Shown one piece after another: positions 7,839-17,301 of a DNA stretch of 64,000 nt. The notes under the pieces are model-generated. The model saw only the letters and a list, made by a program, of their open reading frames with translations. It had not been told where the DNA came from and did not search any database. The DNA is taken from the NCBI RefSeq assembly GCF_035989265.1, contig NZ_JAYKZX010000001.1, positions 1,071,001 through 1,135,000 of the forward strand. Reading direction: 5' to 3'. Numbering within the stretch: the stretch's first letter is position 1; each line of letters starts with the position of its first letter. A program made the position numbers and the translations under genes. This DNA is from Sphingobium sp. HWE2-09 (GTDB lineage: Bacteria; Pseudomonadota; Alphaproteobacteria; Sphingomonadales; Sphingomonadaceae).

Positions 7839-9032
7839 TTAATAATCGACTTCACCACGCCGCCGCAATTCGGCGCTTGCCGGGTCAAAAATCATGTTGA
7901 GCACAAGGCCTGCAGCCAGGACCGCTGCAAACGCCGTAGCCAGATAGAATCCGTAAATCGCATCGCCCAGATATTCGCCCATCAACCCCATGAACAGCGG
8001 TGCCACCACGGCGCTGACGCAGGTGAAAAAGAGGATGATGCCGGAGATCGCGCCATGCTGCGCCTTGGGAAAGCAGCTGATCCCCTTTGAGTTCAGGGTC
8101 GGATATATGACCGACATGAACAGGCCCGAAAGCGGCAGGGCGACGACGGCGAAAGGCCGTCCGCCCCATATCGCGCAGGCGAAGCAGAGCAGGATGGCGA
8201 TGCCGCAGACAGCCATGACGCTGGTCCAGTCGTAACGCTCCAGCAGCCAGAAGCCGCCGAACCGGCCGATCACGCGCAGGATGAAGAAGATCGACAGCGC
8301 ATAGACGGCCCATTGCCAGCCGGGGCTGCTATAGCCCGCGAGTAGGGTGGGCATCCAGACATAGATGGCGGTTTCCACGCCGACATAGAGCATGATGCCG
8401 CTGCTAAACGCCAACGCGTAGCGATTGCGCAGCATGGCGAGCATGTCGGCCAGGGGCGCGCCGTCCGGAGCGGTGGCGCGCATCTGCGGATAGGGGACTC
8501 GCCAGGCGACGATCATGAGTAGGCCGCAGAAGATGGCGGCGATGAGATAGAGCCATTTCCATGAGGCGTTGTGCGACAGGAGATAGGCGACGATGGCCGG
8601 GCCGATGATCGCGCCGATGCCGAAAAACCCCTCCACCACGTTCATGGTCGCGGTGTGGGCGCGGGTGGAAGTGGATATGTCGCCGATCAGCGCGAGCGCG
8701 GCGGTCTTGAAGATGCCCACGGCAATGCCGCCGATGAAGAGCAGGACGAGGAAGAGGCCGAAGCTGCTGATCCAGGCGAAGAGCGAGGCGCTGAGGCCGA
8801 ACAGGCCGAGGCCGATCAGGATCGTCACCTTGCGCCCCAGACGGTCAGCCAGCGAACCAAGTAGCACGCCGCCCAGCGCAATGCCGCTCATCGTCGCATA
8901 GTGGAACGATCCACCTGCGGTCAGGCCCAGGTTAAATTCGCGGATGACGGACGGGATGATGACGCCGACCGATTCCGATGTCATCGCGAACATCAGGAAC
9001 ATGAGGTAGGTGAGCCAGCGGATGCGCGCCAT
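7839..9032 (-). CDS. MFS sugar permease, last gene of the sucrose-type operon
   Basis: This is a 397-aa inner-membrane transporter with about 12 hydrophobic segments. The MFS loop-2/3 signature is seen as GSLADRLGRKVT near residues 59-70, and a Pro/Gly-rich SVIYPTLNSKG in the second half recalls the fucose/glucose-type permeases. Its ATG lies two bases after the DUF3237 stop, so it is the final gene of the operon that begins at 17040. It is the only inner-membrane transporter of the operon and would move the sugar released or admitted to the periplasm into the cell, where levansucrase and fructokinase lack signal peptides. Substrate specificity is inferred from context only. Confidence 0.85.
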   Translation of the reverse strand: MARIRWLTYLMFLMFAMTSESVGVIIPSVIREFNLGLTAGGSFHYATMSGIALGGVLLGSLADRLGRKVTILIGLGLFGLSASLFAWISSFGLFLVLLFIGGIAVGIFKTAALALIGDISTSTRAHTATMNVVEGFFGIGAIIGPAIVAYLLSHNASWKWLYLIAAIFCGLLMIVAWRVPYPQMRATAPDGAPLADMLAMLRNRYALAFSSGIMLYVGVETAIYVWMPTLLAGYSSPGWQWAVYALSIFFILRVIGRFGGFWLLERYDWTSVMAVCGIAILLCFACAIWGGRPFAVVALPLSGLFMSVIYPTLNSKGISCFPKAQHGAISGIILFFTCVSAVVAPLFMGLMGEYLGDAIYGFYLATAFAAVLAAGLVLNMIFDPASAELRRRGEVDY

Positions 9033-9034
9033 CG

Positions 9035-9565
9035 TCAGACCAGCTTATACATGCGGATGCGCACGGCGGGCGTTGTCATTTCTGGGACCGGACCCACGGT
9101 GCCGGCGAACGTGGCTTCGTTAAGCCAGCCATGGGGACCGTTGGGGACTTCGAAGGTCGCAGTCGTTTTGGCATAGCCTTTACCGGCCAGCCCCCTGTTG
9201 CGGATATGGATGACGGTGCCGTCGGCTTCGCGCATCAGATAGGCAGCTTCCAATTCGGTGAAACCGTCGGCGCGGACCAGTTGCCAGTCCATGCCTTCGG
9301 GGAAGATCGTGCCGCTGATCCGTGGCCCCTTGAACGTGCCGCCGGTAATGGGGATGCGGACGCGCTTGCCGTGCGGGGTCATGCCGATCTCTTCGGCCGG
9401 GCCGAGGGTGACGATGGCTTCATAGACGAATTCCGCCCGTGGCGTGTCGTCGGCTTTGGATTGCGCGGCCACGGCCTGTGTGTCGATCAGGCCGGTCGCC
9501 AAAGCGCCTGCCGCGACCAGAAGCCCTCTGCGCGATGGCAGAATGTCGTCAGGTTGGTCCGCCAT
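9035..9565 (-). CDS. DUF3237 family protein with Tat-like signal
   Basis: This is a 176-aa protein. The N-terminus carries a twin-arginine-type signal (SRRGLLVAAGALATG at about residues 11-25) with likely cleavage after AVAA. The rest is a small beta-barrel-like DUF3237 domain (EFVYEAIVTLGP to IRNRGLAGKG). The start ATG 9565 follows GGAGAGGGC; an in-frame ATG at 9586 is less well placed. DUF3237 has no firm activity known to me. Its periplasmic targeting and position between the TonB receptor and the MFS gene suggest a supporting role with the esterases on the imported substrate. Confidence 0.8.
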   Translation of the reverse strand: MADQPDDILPSRRGLLVAAGALATGLIDTQAVAAQSKADDTPRAEFVYEAIVTLGPAEEIGMTPHGKRVRIPITGGTFKGPRISGTIFPEGMDWQLVRADGFTELEAAYLMREADGTVIHIRNRGLAGKGYAKTTATFEVPNGPHGWLNEATFAGTVGPVPEMTTPAVRIRMYKLV

Positions 9566-9629
9566 GCCTATGCCCTCTCCAGACATGGAGCGCGCCCTTT
9601 GTGACAGGCGCGCCCCATTGTGCTTATTA

Positions 9630-11978
9630 TCAGAATTGCATGCCCAGGCGCACGCCATAGGTGCGCGGCGGGTCGTAATTGGCCGTCGTACTGCTCCACA
9701 CGGTGACCAGATTATTGGCGACCCGCTTGTTTTCCAGATTGTTGACGAAGCCGGTCACGGACAATTGCCCATTGTCGGTTTCATAGCGCAGGTTGAGGTC
9801 GGTCTTGGTGTAGGATGCGCGGCGGCTCTGCGCATAATTCTGGATGTCGCTGAAGGTGCGCGACTGGACGTAGAAATCGACGCTGGGGGTCAGGTTGCCC
9901 GCGCCGCCCAGATCGAAGATATGGGCGTAGCTGGCGCGCGCGCTCCATTTGGGGGCGTTGGGCAGTTCGTTGCCGGACACGTCGCGGATGACGTTGGTAG
10001 GCAGGGGCAGATTGCCGAACGCGGTCGTGATCGCGTTATAATTGCCGCTGGCCGAATTGAGATTGTCAGATGCCGTCGGAAAGGAACGGATCTTCGCGTC
10101 GAGATAGGAGACGAAGCCGCTGATCCGGTCGGCACGGGTCGGGCGGATCGTCGCTTCCAGTTCGATACCGCGCAGGCGAGCTGTCGCGGCATTGGTCGTC
10201 ACCGCAGAGACCTGATTGGTCAGAGGATTGAGGACGATGCTGGAAACCTGCAAATCCTTATAGTCCATGTTGAAGGCGGTGGCCGACAGATAGAGTTTGC
10301 CGCCCATCAGTGAGCTGCGCACGCCAGCTTCGTAATTGGTCACGGTTTCGGGCTGATACTGGCGATATTGCGGGGCGTTGCCGCTGGCCTCCAGACCGCC
10401 GCCACGAAAACCGGTGCCGACGCTGGCATAGACCAGGGTTTCGGGCGTCACTTCGTAATTCACGCCCGCCTTCCAGCTGGTGTTGGAAAATTTCGCTTCC
10501 GGCCGGTTGGTGTCGTCGGACAGGGCATAGACGAAGGGAATGCCGGGGCAGGTCGTGGGCGTGATGTTCGCCAGCGTGATCGTGTCGCCGGGGCAGACCA
10601 GTTCGATGTTGCGCTGGTTGACCTGTTCCCATGTGGAGCGAATGCCGCCGAGTATCTTGAGGCCCGGCGCAAGTTCGTACGTGCCCTGACCGAACACGGC
10701 CTGCGACTTGGTGCCCTGACCGCGATAGGAGGTGACGACGTCGACGCCGCTGATCGTCGAAATGTTGGTGCCGGTGCCAGCGACCTTGGCGATGCCAGCG
10801 GCGTTGAAGATGCTGTTGAACGGCGCGGGGGCGGTGTCGCCTGCATGGAGCAGGCGGGTGCCCGATGGCTGCTTATCCTGATAGAGATAGCCGCCGAGTA
10901 CCAGATTGAACGCGCCGGAATTGAAGTTGGCGTTGAGTTCATGCGAGCGGGTTTCGACGCGGCGGTCGATATTCTGCTGCGTGAAGACCCCGGTCGCGGA
11001 ATCGACGCCGTTGTTCTTCAATAGCGAGTAGCCGGCCAGATAGGTGAAGGAGAGCGTATCGGTCGCGTCCCATGTCAGGCGCGAGCGAGCGGCGTAATAT
11101 TTGAGGTCGATCTGGTTGTCGGTGACGAAATCCTGACCGGGATTGATGCCGCCATCCTCGATCGTCTGGATCGGGCCGAACGTGCCCGCTGCGATATTGG
11201 CGTTGGGATAGACGTTACGGCTGCGGATATAGGTGAGCGGGATCGTGCCCTTATTCTCTCCATAGTTCAGCGACAGGCGCCAGGTCAGGCTATCGCCCAG
11301 ATGCAGGATGGAATTGACGCGCAGGCCGGCCTGATCGGTCTTGTTGTAATTTTGACGCGCGGCATATTTGCCGCCGAACCCGTCATCGACCTGACGATAG
11401 GCGGAGACGCGCAGGGCAAAGGCGTCGCTGATCGGCAGATCGACCGCAGCGCGGGCGCGGATTTCGTTGAAGCGGCCATATTGGATGTCAGCGGTAAAGC
11501 CCATCTTCTTGCCTGGATCGGCGGTGTTGATGTTGACGACGCCAGCGGTGGCGTTGCGGCCATAGACGGTGCCCTGCGGCCCACGCAGAACCTCGACCGA
11601 TCCCAGATCGAACAGGCCAAGCGTCAGGACGGCGGCGGACGGATCGTAGATACCGTCGATCTGGGTCGCGACGGTGGAATAGCCGCTGAAGCTGTTGTTG
11701 CTGCCGATGCCGCGGATGGCGAAACCGTTCTGGCTGGATTGCAGGCCGGGAACTGTGCTGGTCAGCGCGGCGGCGGAATCGACGCCCTGCCGGTTGAGGC
11801 TGTCCTGCGTCACGACGCTGACGGCGACGGGGGCTTTGGAGAGTTTTTCGGAGGTTTTCTGCGCGGTGACGACAATGTCGCCGGCGTAGTTTTCGGACGC
11901 GCTCGTGTCCTGCGCCAGGGCGGGGCTGGCAATGGCGGCGATACTCGCGCCTGCAAGAAGGAATGACAGTCTATTCAT
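9630..11978 (-). CDS. TonB-dependent outer-membrane receptor
   Basis: This is a 782-aa receptor with signal peptide (MNRLSFLLAGASIAAIASPALA), a TonB-box-like stretch (DIVVTAQK) just after cleavage, a plug domain (about 45-150, with LRGPQGTVYGRNATAGVVN) and a 22-strand barrel ending in the aromatic GVRLGMQF. ATG 11978 is chosen for its GGGAGA and signal peptide; upstream in-frame codons add only non-secretory sequence. There are 70 bp between it and the SGNH gene, and its barrel type is the one sphingomonads use for oligosaccharides and aromatics. In this operon the likely ligand is sucrose or a sucrose derivative too large or scarce for porins. Confidence 0.92.
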   Translation of the reverse strand: MNRLSFLLAGASIAAIASPALAQDTSASENYAGDIVVTAQKTSEKLSKAPVAVSVVTQDSLNRQGVDSAAALTSTVPGLQSSQNGFAIRGIGSNNSFSGYSTVATQIDGIYDPSAAVLTLGLFDLGSVEVLRGPQGTVYGRNATAGVVNINTADPGKKMGFTADIQYGRFNEIRARAAVDLPISDAFALRVSAYRQVDDGFGGKYAARQNYNKTDQAGLRVNSILHLGDSLTWRLSLNYGENKGTIPLTYIRSRNVYPNANIAAGTFGPIQTIEDGGINPGQDFVTDNQIDLKYYAARSRLTWDATDTLSFTYLAGYSLLKNNGVDSATGVFTQQNIDRRVETRSHELNANFNSGAFNLVLGGYLYQDKQPSGTRLLHAGDTAPAPFNSIFNAAGIAKVAGTGTNISTISGVDVVTSYRGQGTKSQAVFGQGTYELAPGLKILGGIRSTWEQVNQRNIELVCPGDTITLANITPTTCPGIPFVYALSDDTNRPEAKFSNTSWKAGVNYEVTPETLVYASVGTGFRGGGLEASGNAPQYRQYQPETVTNYEAGVRSSLMGGKLYLSATAFNMDYKDLQVSSIVLNPLTNQVSAVTTNAATARLRGIELEATIRPTRADRISGFVSYLDAKIRSFPTASDNLNSASGNYNAITTAFGNLPLPTNVIRDVSGNELPNAPKWSARASYAHIFDLGGAGNLTPSVDFYVQSRTFSDIQNYAQSRRASYTKTDLNLRYETDNGQLSVTGFVNNLENKRVANNLVTVWSSTTANYDPPRTYGVRLGMQF

Positions 11979-12048
11979 GATACTCTCCCTTTGATTGCCC
12001 GGACCGGTTTGTTTCCCCTGGTCCGGGCGCTTGTTTTTGTGGCGATGG

Positions 12049-13287
12049 TTAGAAGCGAAAATGGTCCTGTGCGGCCTTGGCCATGGCGGCATAGCCCGCG
12101 TCGGACGGGTGGAGTTTGTCGCCGCAATCATAGGCGGCAAGGATATGGTCGGGCGCGGCGGGATCGCGCACGACCGCGTCGAAATCGATCACCCCGTCAA
12201 AGGCGCCGCTGGTGAGAATCCACTGGTTGATGGCCTGACGGACCTTTTCCTTTTCGGGCGTGGCGTAGCCGGGGAAGGTCGAGCCGAGGAAGGGCGTGAG
12301 CGTCGCGCCATGCACCTTGATGCCACGGGCATGGGCGCGTTGAATGAGTTGGCGATAACCTGCGATCAGGTCATCGGCGGTGATGGTGGGGTGGTTGCCT
12401 TCGGCACGCGGGTTTTTAAGACCGCTCAGACCCAGATCGTTGATCCCTTCGAGCAGGACGATGTCGGTGACGCCCGGCACGGCCAGCGCGTCGCGGTCGA
12501 AACGGGCGAGGCCGCTTTCCCCCACTTCGTCGCGCAGGACGCGGTTGCCGCCGATGCCCGCATTGGCGATGCCGATATTGGTGACGCCCTTGGCGGTCAG
12601 CATGCGCGCCAACTGACCCGGCCAGCCGCGCAACAGCGGATCCTTTGCGCCGAAACCGTCGGTAATGGAATCGCCGAAGGTGACGATCGTGCGCGCCGTC
12701 CGGTCCGACTGGACAAGGATCGTAGAGACGATTTCGCGTGCAGAGACGGCGGTTGCGCTGGTCAGCGTGGCGGAGGCGGTCTGGTCGGCACCGGTCGCCC
12801 ACTCCGCCATATGATTGGGGTCGGACTGGGGCAGCGTGACCTTGGTCGGCAGATAGACGCTGACGATGGCGACTGCGCCGGGCTTCACCATAATCGCGAG
12901 CGGATCGGACAAGAGCGGCGCGCCCATGGGCAGGCGGACCGAACGCGCGCCCGCAAAAGTCAGCGGACGAATGGTGGCGGCGTCGATCCGGCCCTGCGCA
13001 TCGGCCAGGGCGATGGTGGCGCTGCCGATCGTCACGTCCTGCAACTGGGTTTCGCCCGACAGCCGGACCTGTACCTGCGTGCCGCCAGCGCTAAGGCGCA
13101 GATGGTAGCGGATCGTGCCCTGCACCTCCGGCGCAGGTTGCCAGAAATCATAGGGCAGCTTCGTGGTGGGCAGGGACGGGCTGGATGCCCAGCTGGCGAC
13201 CCAGCGGCCATTGTCGGCAGCAAACGCCTGTATCGGCAGCAGCGCGACGGCTGCAAGGGCGCACAGGCCCGACCTCATCCTACGCAT
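12049..13287 (-). CDS. exported SGNH/GDSL-family esterase
   Basis: This is a 412-aa protein with a signal peptide ending LLPIQAFA. An N-terminal beta-rich region (about 30-180) precedes the SGNH domain. Block I is FGDSITDG with the nucleophile Ser, block II the Gly in NAGIGGN, block III EGINDLG, and block V DKLHPSD supplying Asp and His. Such enzymes remove acetyl or other acyl groups from sugars, or act as lipases. It overlaps the 3' end of the tannase-family gene by 13 bp, so the two esterases are translated together. With levansucrase and fructokinase upstream, deacylation of an acylated sucrose is a reasonable guess, not shown. Confidence 0.88.
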   Translation of the reverse strand: MRRMRSGLCALAAVALLPIQAFAADNGRWVASWASSPSLPTTKLPYDFWQPAPEVQGTIRYHLRLSAGGTQVQVRLSGETQLQDVTIGSATIALADAQGRIDAATIRPLTFAGARSVRLPMGAPLLSDPLAIMVKPGAVAIVSVYLPTKVTLPQSDPNHMAEWATGADQTASATLTSATAVSAREIVSTILVQSDRTARTIVTFGDSITDGFGAKDPLLRGWPGQLARMLTAKGVTNIGIANAGIGGNRVLRDEVGESGLARFDRDALAVPGVTDIVLLEGINDLGLSGLKNPRAEGNHPTITADDLIAGYRQLIQRAHARGIKVHGATLTPFLGSTFPGYATPEKEKVRQAINQWILTSGAFDGVIDFDAVVRDPAAPDHILAAYDCGDKLHPSDAGYAAMAKAAQDHFRF

Positions 13288-15017
13288 TGGAAACTATCCT
13301 CTTTTTCGATGTCGCCCTTGCCCTTGTACCGGGCATATTGGGGATATTTGCAGATCGGGCGGGTGCGGCCGGGCCAGGGGCTAGCCGCCGACGCGACGCC
13401 ATGCAGGCGATCGGGCGCGCGGCCCTGCTCGACCCAGGCGACCATCGCGGCGAAGGCGTTGTAGCGGTCGGTGGCCGGGCCGCCTTCGCAATGGTTCATG
13501 CCGGGGACGGGGAAGACGCGCGCGGTATCGGATGCCGCGCCATGATAGCGGGCGTCCATCCCGCGATACCATTGCAGCGTGTCGTTCAGGGAAAAGACCG
13601 GATCGGATGCGCCATGGGGCACGATCAGCTTGCCACCGGCGGCGCGGAAGGCGTCGATGTCGGGTGAGCGTGCTGACAGCATGTCCCAGCCGGATTCGGT
13701 GAAGGGCGCGGCCGTACGATAAATGGCGTCGGCGTCGCGATCGAAATCATAGGCCATCTGCCATTGCAGCAATTGCTGCGGATCAGCGGAGGCGAGCGTC
13801 GGGGGCGTCTGGAAGATGGTCGGCAGGGCGGAGCCGCCGATCAGGATGTTGAGCGCGGGCACGCCTTCCTTCGCCAGTCCCAGTTTCCATACGGCCCAAC
13901 CAGGCGCGCCGATGCCGCCGTCCCAGGGGAAGCTGGCATAGAGGGCGGCGCCGTCGCGCTTGCGCGGACCGGACAGGGACTTGGACAGCATGTCGATCTG
14001 CTCGCGGGACAGGCACTGCCCGGTGCGGTCGCCCTTGCAGGTAAGTCTGCGCAGGACCGGCAGCACATCGGCGTTGGTGCATTGGTCGATCCGCATGACG
14101 AGGCCGTCGGTCAGGCCGTCCTTGCCGTCGCAGGCTTTGAGGACGGCGCTGCGGACGATGCCGAGTTCGGTCGGGGTATAGAGGCTGGAAAACTGGCCGA
14201 AGGGACGCACGCCATTGGCGTCGGGTTTTAGCAGACTACCGAAATGCTGCGCATCCCATGTCTGGGCCAGGCCCGCGCGAGGCAGGGACATGCCGGGGGC
14301 TGCGGCGACGATGCCGTTGAAGGCGGCGGGATAGCGATGGGCGAGCGCGAGGCCTTCCTGACCGCCCTTGGAACAGCCCGCGAAATAGGAATAGCGCGGC
14401 GCTTTGCCGTAGAAGCTGGTGATGGCGGCCTTGGCGGCCTGGGTAACGGCATCGAGCGAGGCATAGGAGTAGTTGCGGCGTGCTTCGGGATCGAAGCCGA
14501 AGGCGACCGCGCCGCCCCTGGCCGGGTCGCTGTTGACGGCATTGTCGTGGCCCGAATCCTGGCTGACGACGGCATAGCCTTGTGCCAGCGCTGGGGTAAC
14601 GAGGCCTACGCCCGCCGTTGCGCCCAGCGCGTTGCCGATCTCGCCATTGGTGCCGCCGCCGCCCTGAAACAGGAAGCGGCCGTTCCAGTCGAGCGGCAGG
14701 CGCAGGTGGAATTTGATGGCGTAGTTTTGGCCGTCCAACCCCTTGCGTTCGGCCATGACGGCGCGGATGTCGCAATGGGCCTTGAGCGGCGTCACGGCAT
14801 CATATTGGAAGCCGCGTGGGACGGGCTTTGGCGCTGGCCCTTCCGCCACGAAGTCGGCGCTGACGACGCGGGTAGAGGTGTCGGGCCAATGGCCGCGGAG
14901 CGTCGTGGCGAAGGCGGCGCAGCGGGCGCTGTCCGGGGTGGCAGCAGAGGCAGGTGTTGATGCGGCGACGATCGCTGCGAGGGCGGAGGCCGTGAGCCAG
15001 TAAACAGGGCGGATCAT
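13275..15017 (-). CDS. tannase / feruloyl esterase family hydrolase, exported
   Basis: This is a 580-aa protein with a signal peptide ending ASTPASA. The tannase-family alpha/beta-hydrolase elements are visible: an oxyanion region FLFQGGGGTNG (about 108-118), the nucleophile motif GCSKGG near residue 215, and the C-terminal catalytic His in MNHCEGG. The Cys next to the Ser and the Cys next to the His are the pair that forms the family's CS-D-HC disulfide. Members cleave galloyl or feruloyl esters from sugars and plant polymers. It starts with an ATGA overlap of the fructokinase stop, which ties ester cleavage to fructose/sucrose metabolism. Confidence 0.9.
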   Translation of the reverse strand: MIRPVYWLTASALAAIVAASTPASAATPDSARCAAFATTLRGHWPDTSTRVVSADFVAEGPAPKPVPRGFQYDAVTPLKAHCDIRAVMAERKGLDGQNYAIKFHLRLPLDWNGRFLFQGGGGTNGEIGNALGATAGVGLVTPALAQGYAVVSQDSGHDNAVNSDPARGGAVAFGFDPEARRNYSYASLDAVTQAAKAAITSFYGKAPRYSYFAGCSKGGQEGLALAHRYPAAFNGIVAAAPGMSLPRAGLAQTWDAQHFGSLLKPDANGVRPFGQFSSLYTPTELGIVRSAVLKACDGKDGLTDGLVMRIDQCTNADVLPVLRRLTCKGDRTGQCLSREQIDMLSKSLSGPRKRDGAALYASFPWDGGIGAPGWAVWKLGLAKEGVPALNILIGGSALPTIFQTPPTLASADPQQLLQWQMAYDFDRDADAIYRTAAPFTESGWDMLSARSPDIDAFRAAGGKLIVPHGASDPVFSLNDTLQWYRGMDARYHGAASDTARVFPVPGMNHCEGGPATDRYNAFAAMVAWVEQGRAPDRLHGVASAASPWPGRTRPICKYPQYARYKGKGDIEKEDSFQCVG

Positions 15018-15928
15018 GGTTGCGATTCCTGCAAAGCGTTCTGGCCGATGACGATCGCACCCAGCGGCCCTGCCTCGCGACCAAGCGCCGGTGGCACGAT
15101 GAGGCTTTGCAGGGCGTCAAGATCCAGACCCGCCAGATAGCCACCAAGATTGTCGGCGACCGCGACGCGGATGCGAGCGAGCAGGGCGGGGCGGTTGTCG
15201 AGCACGCCGCCGCCGATCACCAGACGCTGGGGCGAGAAGCAGAGGATGAGCATCGCGACCCATTCGCCCAGTTCGGTCGCGACGCTGTGCCATAAAGGAT
15301 CGTCGTCGGGCACGTCGGCCAGAGGGCGGTCGGTCCGCGCCGCCAGTGCGGGGCCGCCGATCAGCCCTTCCAGGCAATCACCATGGGTGGGGCATGCGCC
15401 CGCGAAGGTATCGCCGGGCGTACGGCGGATGCGCATATGGCCTGCTTCGGGATGGAGGCGACCATGGACGGCCTTGCCATCCACGACGATGCCCAGCCCT
15501 ACGCCGGTGCCGATCGTGGCGTAGGCATGGACCGCGCAGCCGGTCGCCGCGCCCCATCGCCCCTCCGCCAGGGCTGCGCCCGCCACGTCCGTATCAATGC
15601 CCACCGGAATGACAAAGCGACTGGCGAAATGGCCATAAACATCGACGCCCGCCCAGCCGGGCTTGGGCGTATTTTCCATATGGCCGAAATGCGGATTGGC
15701 GCGGTCGAGGCAAAGCGGGCCGAAGCTGCCGATGCCGATCGCGGCGAAGGGCGTTCCCCGCCGCCAGCCGTCCAAAGCGGCGGAAATATCGTCGAGCGTT
15801 TCTGGTCCCCGCGTCGGCCAACGGCTTTGGTGCAGGATCGTGCGGCCCCGCGCCAATGTGGCGATGCATTTGGTGCCGCCCAATTCTATTCCGGCGATCA
15901 GGGTGTCGGTATCGGTCAGGCCAGCCAT
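15014..15928 (-). CDS. ROK-family fructokinase
   Basis: This 304-aa cytoplasmic kinase would phosphorylate fructose to fructose-6-phosphate with ATP. It has the ROK ATP-binding start GIELGGTKC, the IGSFGPL segment and the zinc/CXXHG motif (ACPTHGDCLEGLIGGPAL) typical of fructokinases rather than of ROK repressors, with HPEAGHM as the expected catalytic-side His. There is no HTH. Start ATG 15928 overlaps the end of the levansucrase gene by 13 bp; a longer reading into that gene is not credible. Adjacent GH68 would supply fructose, so the pair makes a simple sucrose-to-central-metabolism route. Confidence 0.9.
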   Translation of the reverse strand: MAGLTDTDTLIAGIELGGTKCIATLARGRTILHQSRWPTRGPETLDDISAALDGWRRGTPFAAIGIGSFGPLCLDRANPHFGHMENTPKPGWAGVDVYGHFASRFVIPVGIDTDVAGAALAEGRWGAATGCAVHAYATIGTGVGLGIVVDGKAVHGRLHPEAGHMRIRRTPGDTFAGACPTHGDCLEGLIGGPALAARTDRPLADVPDDDPLWHSVATELGEWVAMLILCFSPQRLVIGGGVLDNRPALLARIRVAVADNLGGYLAGLDLDALQSLIVPPALGREAGPLGAIVIGQNALQESQP

Positions 15929-17040
15929 GCGCGTTCTCCGTCCAGCATGATCTGCAGCTCGGGCGCAGGAGTGCCGCCGAAATGCGCGCGCGTTTGCGCT
16001 GCATCGACCGGCGGGTCCGTCAGCCCGATCAGATCGACGAAACTTTGCACGCACAGGTCGGGCAAGACCAGCCAGCTATAGGCCTGATAGGGCGCGGCTG
16101 GCGGATTGCCGAAGACGAGGCCCGACCCGTTGAGCGGACGCCATGGGCCGAACAGGCTGTCGGCAACCATGCCATAAAGTCCAGTTGGACCAACGGGGCC
16201 GGAGGACGCGAACACCTTCGTCTGGGTAGACCAGAAGAGATAATAGAGGCCGTCGCGCAGGATGACATGCGGCCGTTCCAGTTCGTTGTTCAGGCCGTCG
16301 GCATCGATCAACGGCGGCAGGATGTGCCATTTGCCGTCGGTGGCACGCCGGGCGATGCCGACCGCGCCGTTCCACGCCGATATGGACTGGGCGAGCGATC
16401 CGGCGAAGAGAAGATAGTCCGCGCCATCGGCGGGATCGCGAAAATAAGCGGGGTCGCGAAACGCCTTGATCGATCCGATCGCGCCACCGCCGGTCATGTC
16501 ACCGGTGTAATGCACGTCGTCGGGGGCGACGCATTGGGTGGGCATGGTCCAGGGGAACAGGGTGATGGCGTCGTTTTCCACCGACAGGCGCGCTCTGGTC
16601 TGGAACAGCCTCTGGACGAAGCTGGTTTCGGTTTCGCCCCGGACACCGGCGACAGTGTAATAGAGGGTGATCGCCCCGCCATCTGGAGACAGGATAGCCG
16701 AGCCGGACCATTCCCGGCTGCCCGGCGAAAGACCGTCTGGCAGCACTGGTCCCAGATCATGCCAGTCCGCGCCGACGCGATGCAGCAGGCGCATGCGGGC
16801 CACGGCATGGCGTACGTCCGGGTCGGGCAGGATCGGTGCGGACAGGGCGATGAACAGCGTGCCGCCCGCGATCTCCGCCGGATGGCCGTCTATGCGCTGG
16901 ACCGGCCAATAGTCCCACAGGTCAAGCGTGTCGATGACTCGCGGCTGATGCGCGATGAGGGGCGCGTAGCTGGCCGATGCCACGTCGATGCGCGTCACGT
17001 CCTGGGCGGTCCAGCGGGTGGCGGCGATGGCGTCGCTCAT
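15916..17040 (-). CDS. GH68 levansucrase/sucrose-hydrolysing fructosyltransferase
   Basis: This 374-aa enzyme splits sucrose and transfers fructose to water or fructan. The GH68 residues are present: nucleophile D43 in LWDYWP, the REWSGSA block, transition-state stabiliser D196 in FRDP, and acid/base E255 with R256 in ELERPHV. The block from GLYGMVADSLFGPW through LNGSGLVFGNPP closely follows the Zymomonas levansucrases, which also lack a classical signal peptide, as here. It is a little shorter than the Zymomonas type (about 423 aa), mostly at the C-terminus. ATG 17040 has no good SD. It instead overlaps the stop of a 72-codon upstream frame and sits 13 nt after a stable hairpin, so translation is probably controlled. 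Confidence 0.9.
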   Translation of the reverse strand: MSDAIAATRWTAQDVTRIDVASASYAPLIAHQPRVIDTLDLWDYWPVQRIDGHPAEIAGGTLFIALSAPILPDPDVRHAVARMRLLHRVGADWHDLGPVLPDGLSPGSREWSGSAILSPDGGAITLYYTVAGVRGETETSFVQRLFQTRARLSVENDAITLFPWTMPTQCVAPDDVHYTGDMTGGGAIGSIKAFRDPAYFRDPADGADYLLFAGSLAQSISAWNGAVGIARRATDGKWHILPPLIDADGLNNELERPHVILRDGLYYLFWSTQTKVFASSGPVGPTGLYGMVADSLFGPWRPLNGSGLVFGNPPAAPYQAYSWLVLPDLCVQSFVDLIGLTDPPVDAAQTRAHFGGTPAPELQIMLDGERAWLA

Positions 17041-17255
17041 GCAGCGATGCGCCCGAAGGTCACGACCTTCGCCAAGGCGTGCAGTCCCTGGCGAAGGTCC
17101 GACGTCCGCCATGCGGGGAGGGCCGCGGGCGACGTGTGGGCTGTGGGGAAGGCGCGGGAGGTGCACTGATCCACGGGTGCGCGGTTGCCGGTTCGGGCGT
17201 CGCGCCGCTGCTTCAGTGATGAAGCATCCCATATCGAAAGCTGCGCCCGCACCAT
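17037..17255 (-). other. possible 72-codon leader reading frame overlapping the levansucrase start
   Basis: ATG 17255, close behind an AGGGGG run, opens a 72-codon frame. It ends in the TGA of an ATGA that contains the levansucrase start codon. The peptide has no recognisable domain. Because levansucrase lacks its own clear ribosome-binding site, coupled translation through this frame is plausible. It may equally be an open frame by chance in GC-rich DNA. Confidence 0.25.
17054..17099 (-). promoter_or_regulatory. levansucrase leader with two mutually exclusive hairpins
   Basis: On the minus-strand transcript the order is GACCTTCGCCA (17099-17089), a 14-nt loop, TGGCGAAGGTC (17074-17064), two bases, GACCTTCG (17061-17054), then 13 nt to the levansucrase ATG. 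The middle segment can pair either with the first (11 bp) or with the third (7 bp with a CGTG loop), not with both. The second hairpin lies where a ribosome would bind. This is the layout of a switchable leader, and I know of no named riboswitch that it matches. Confidence 0.5.
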
Positions 17256-17301
17256 CGCCCCCTAATCTCACGTCTTCTTCGTTGACTGACGGTTATAGGC
17301 A

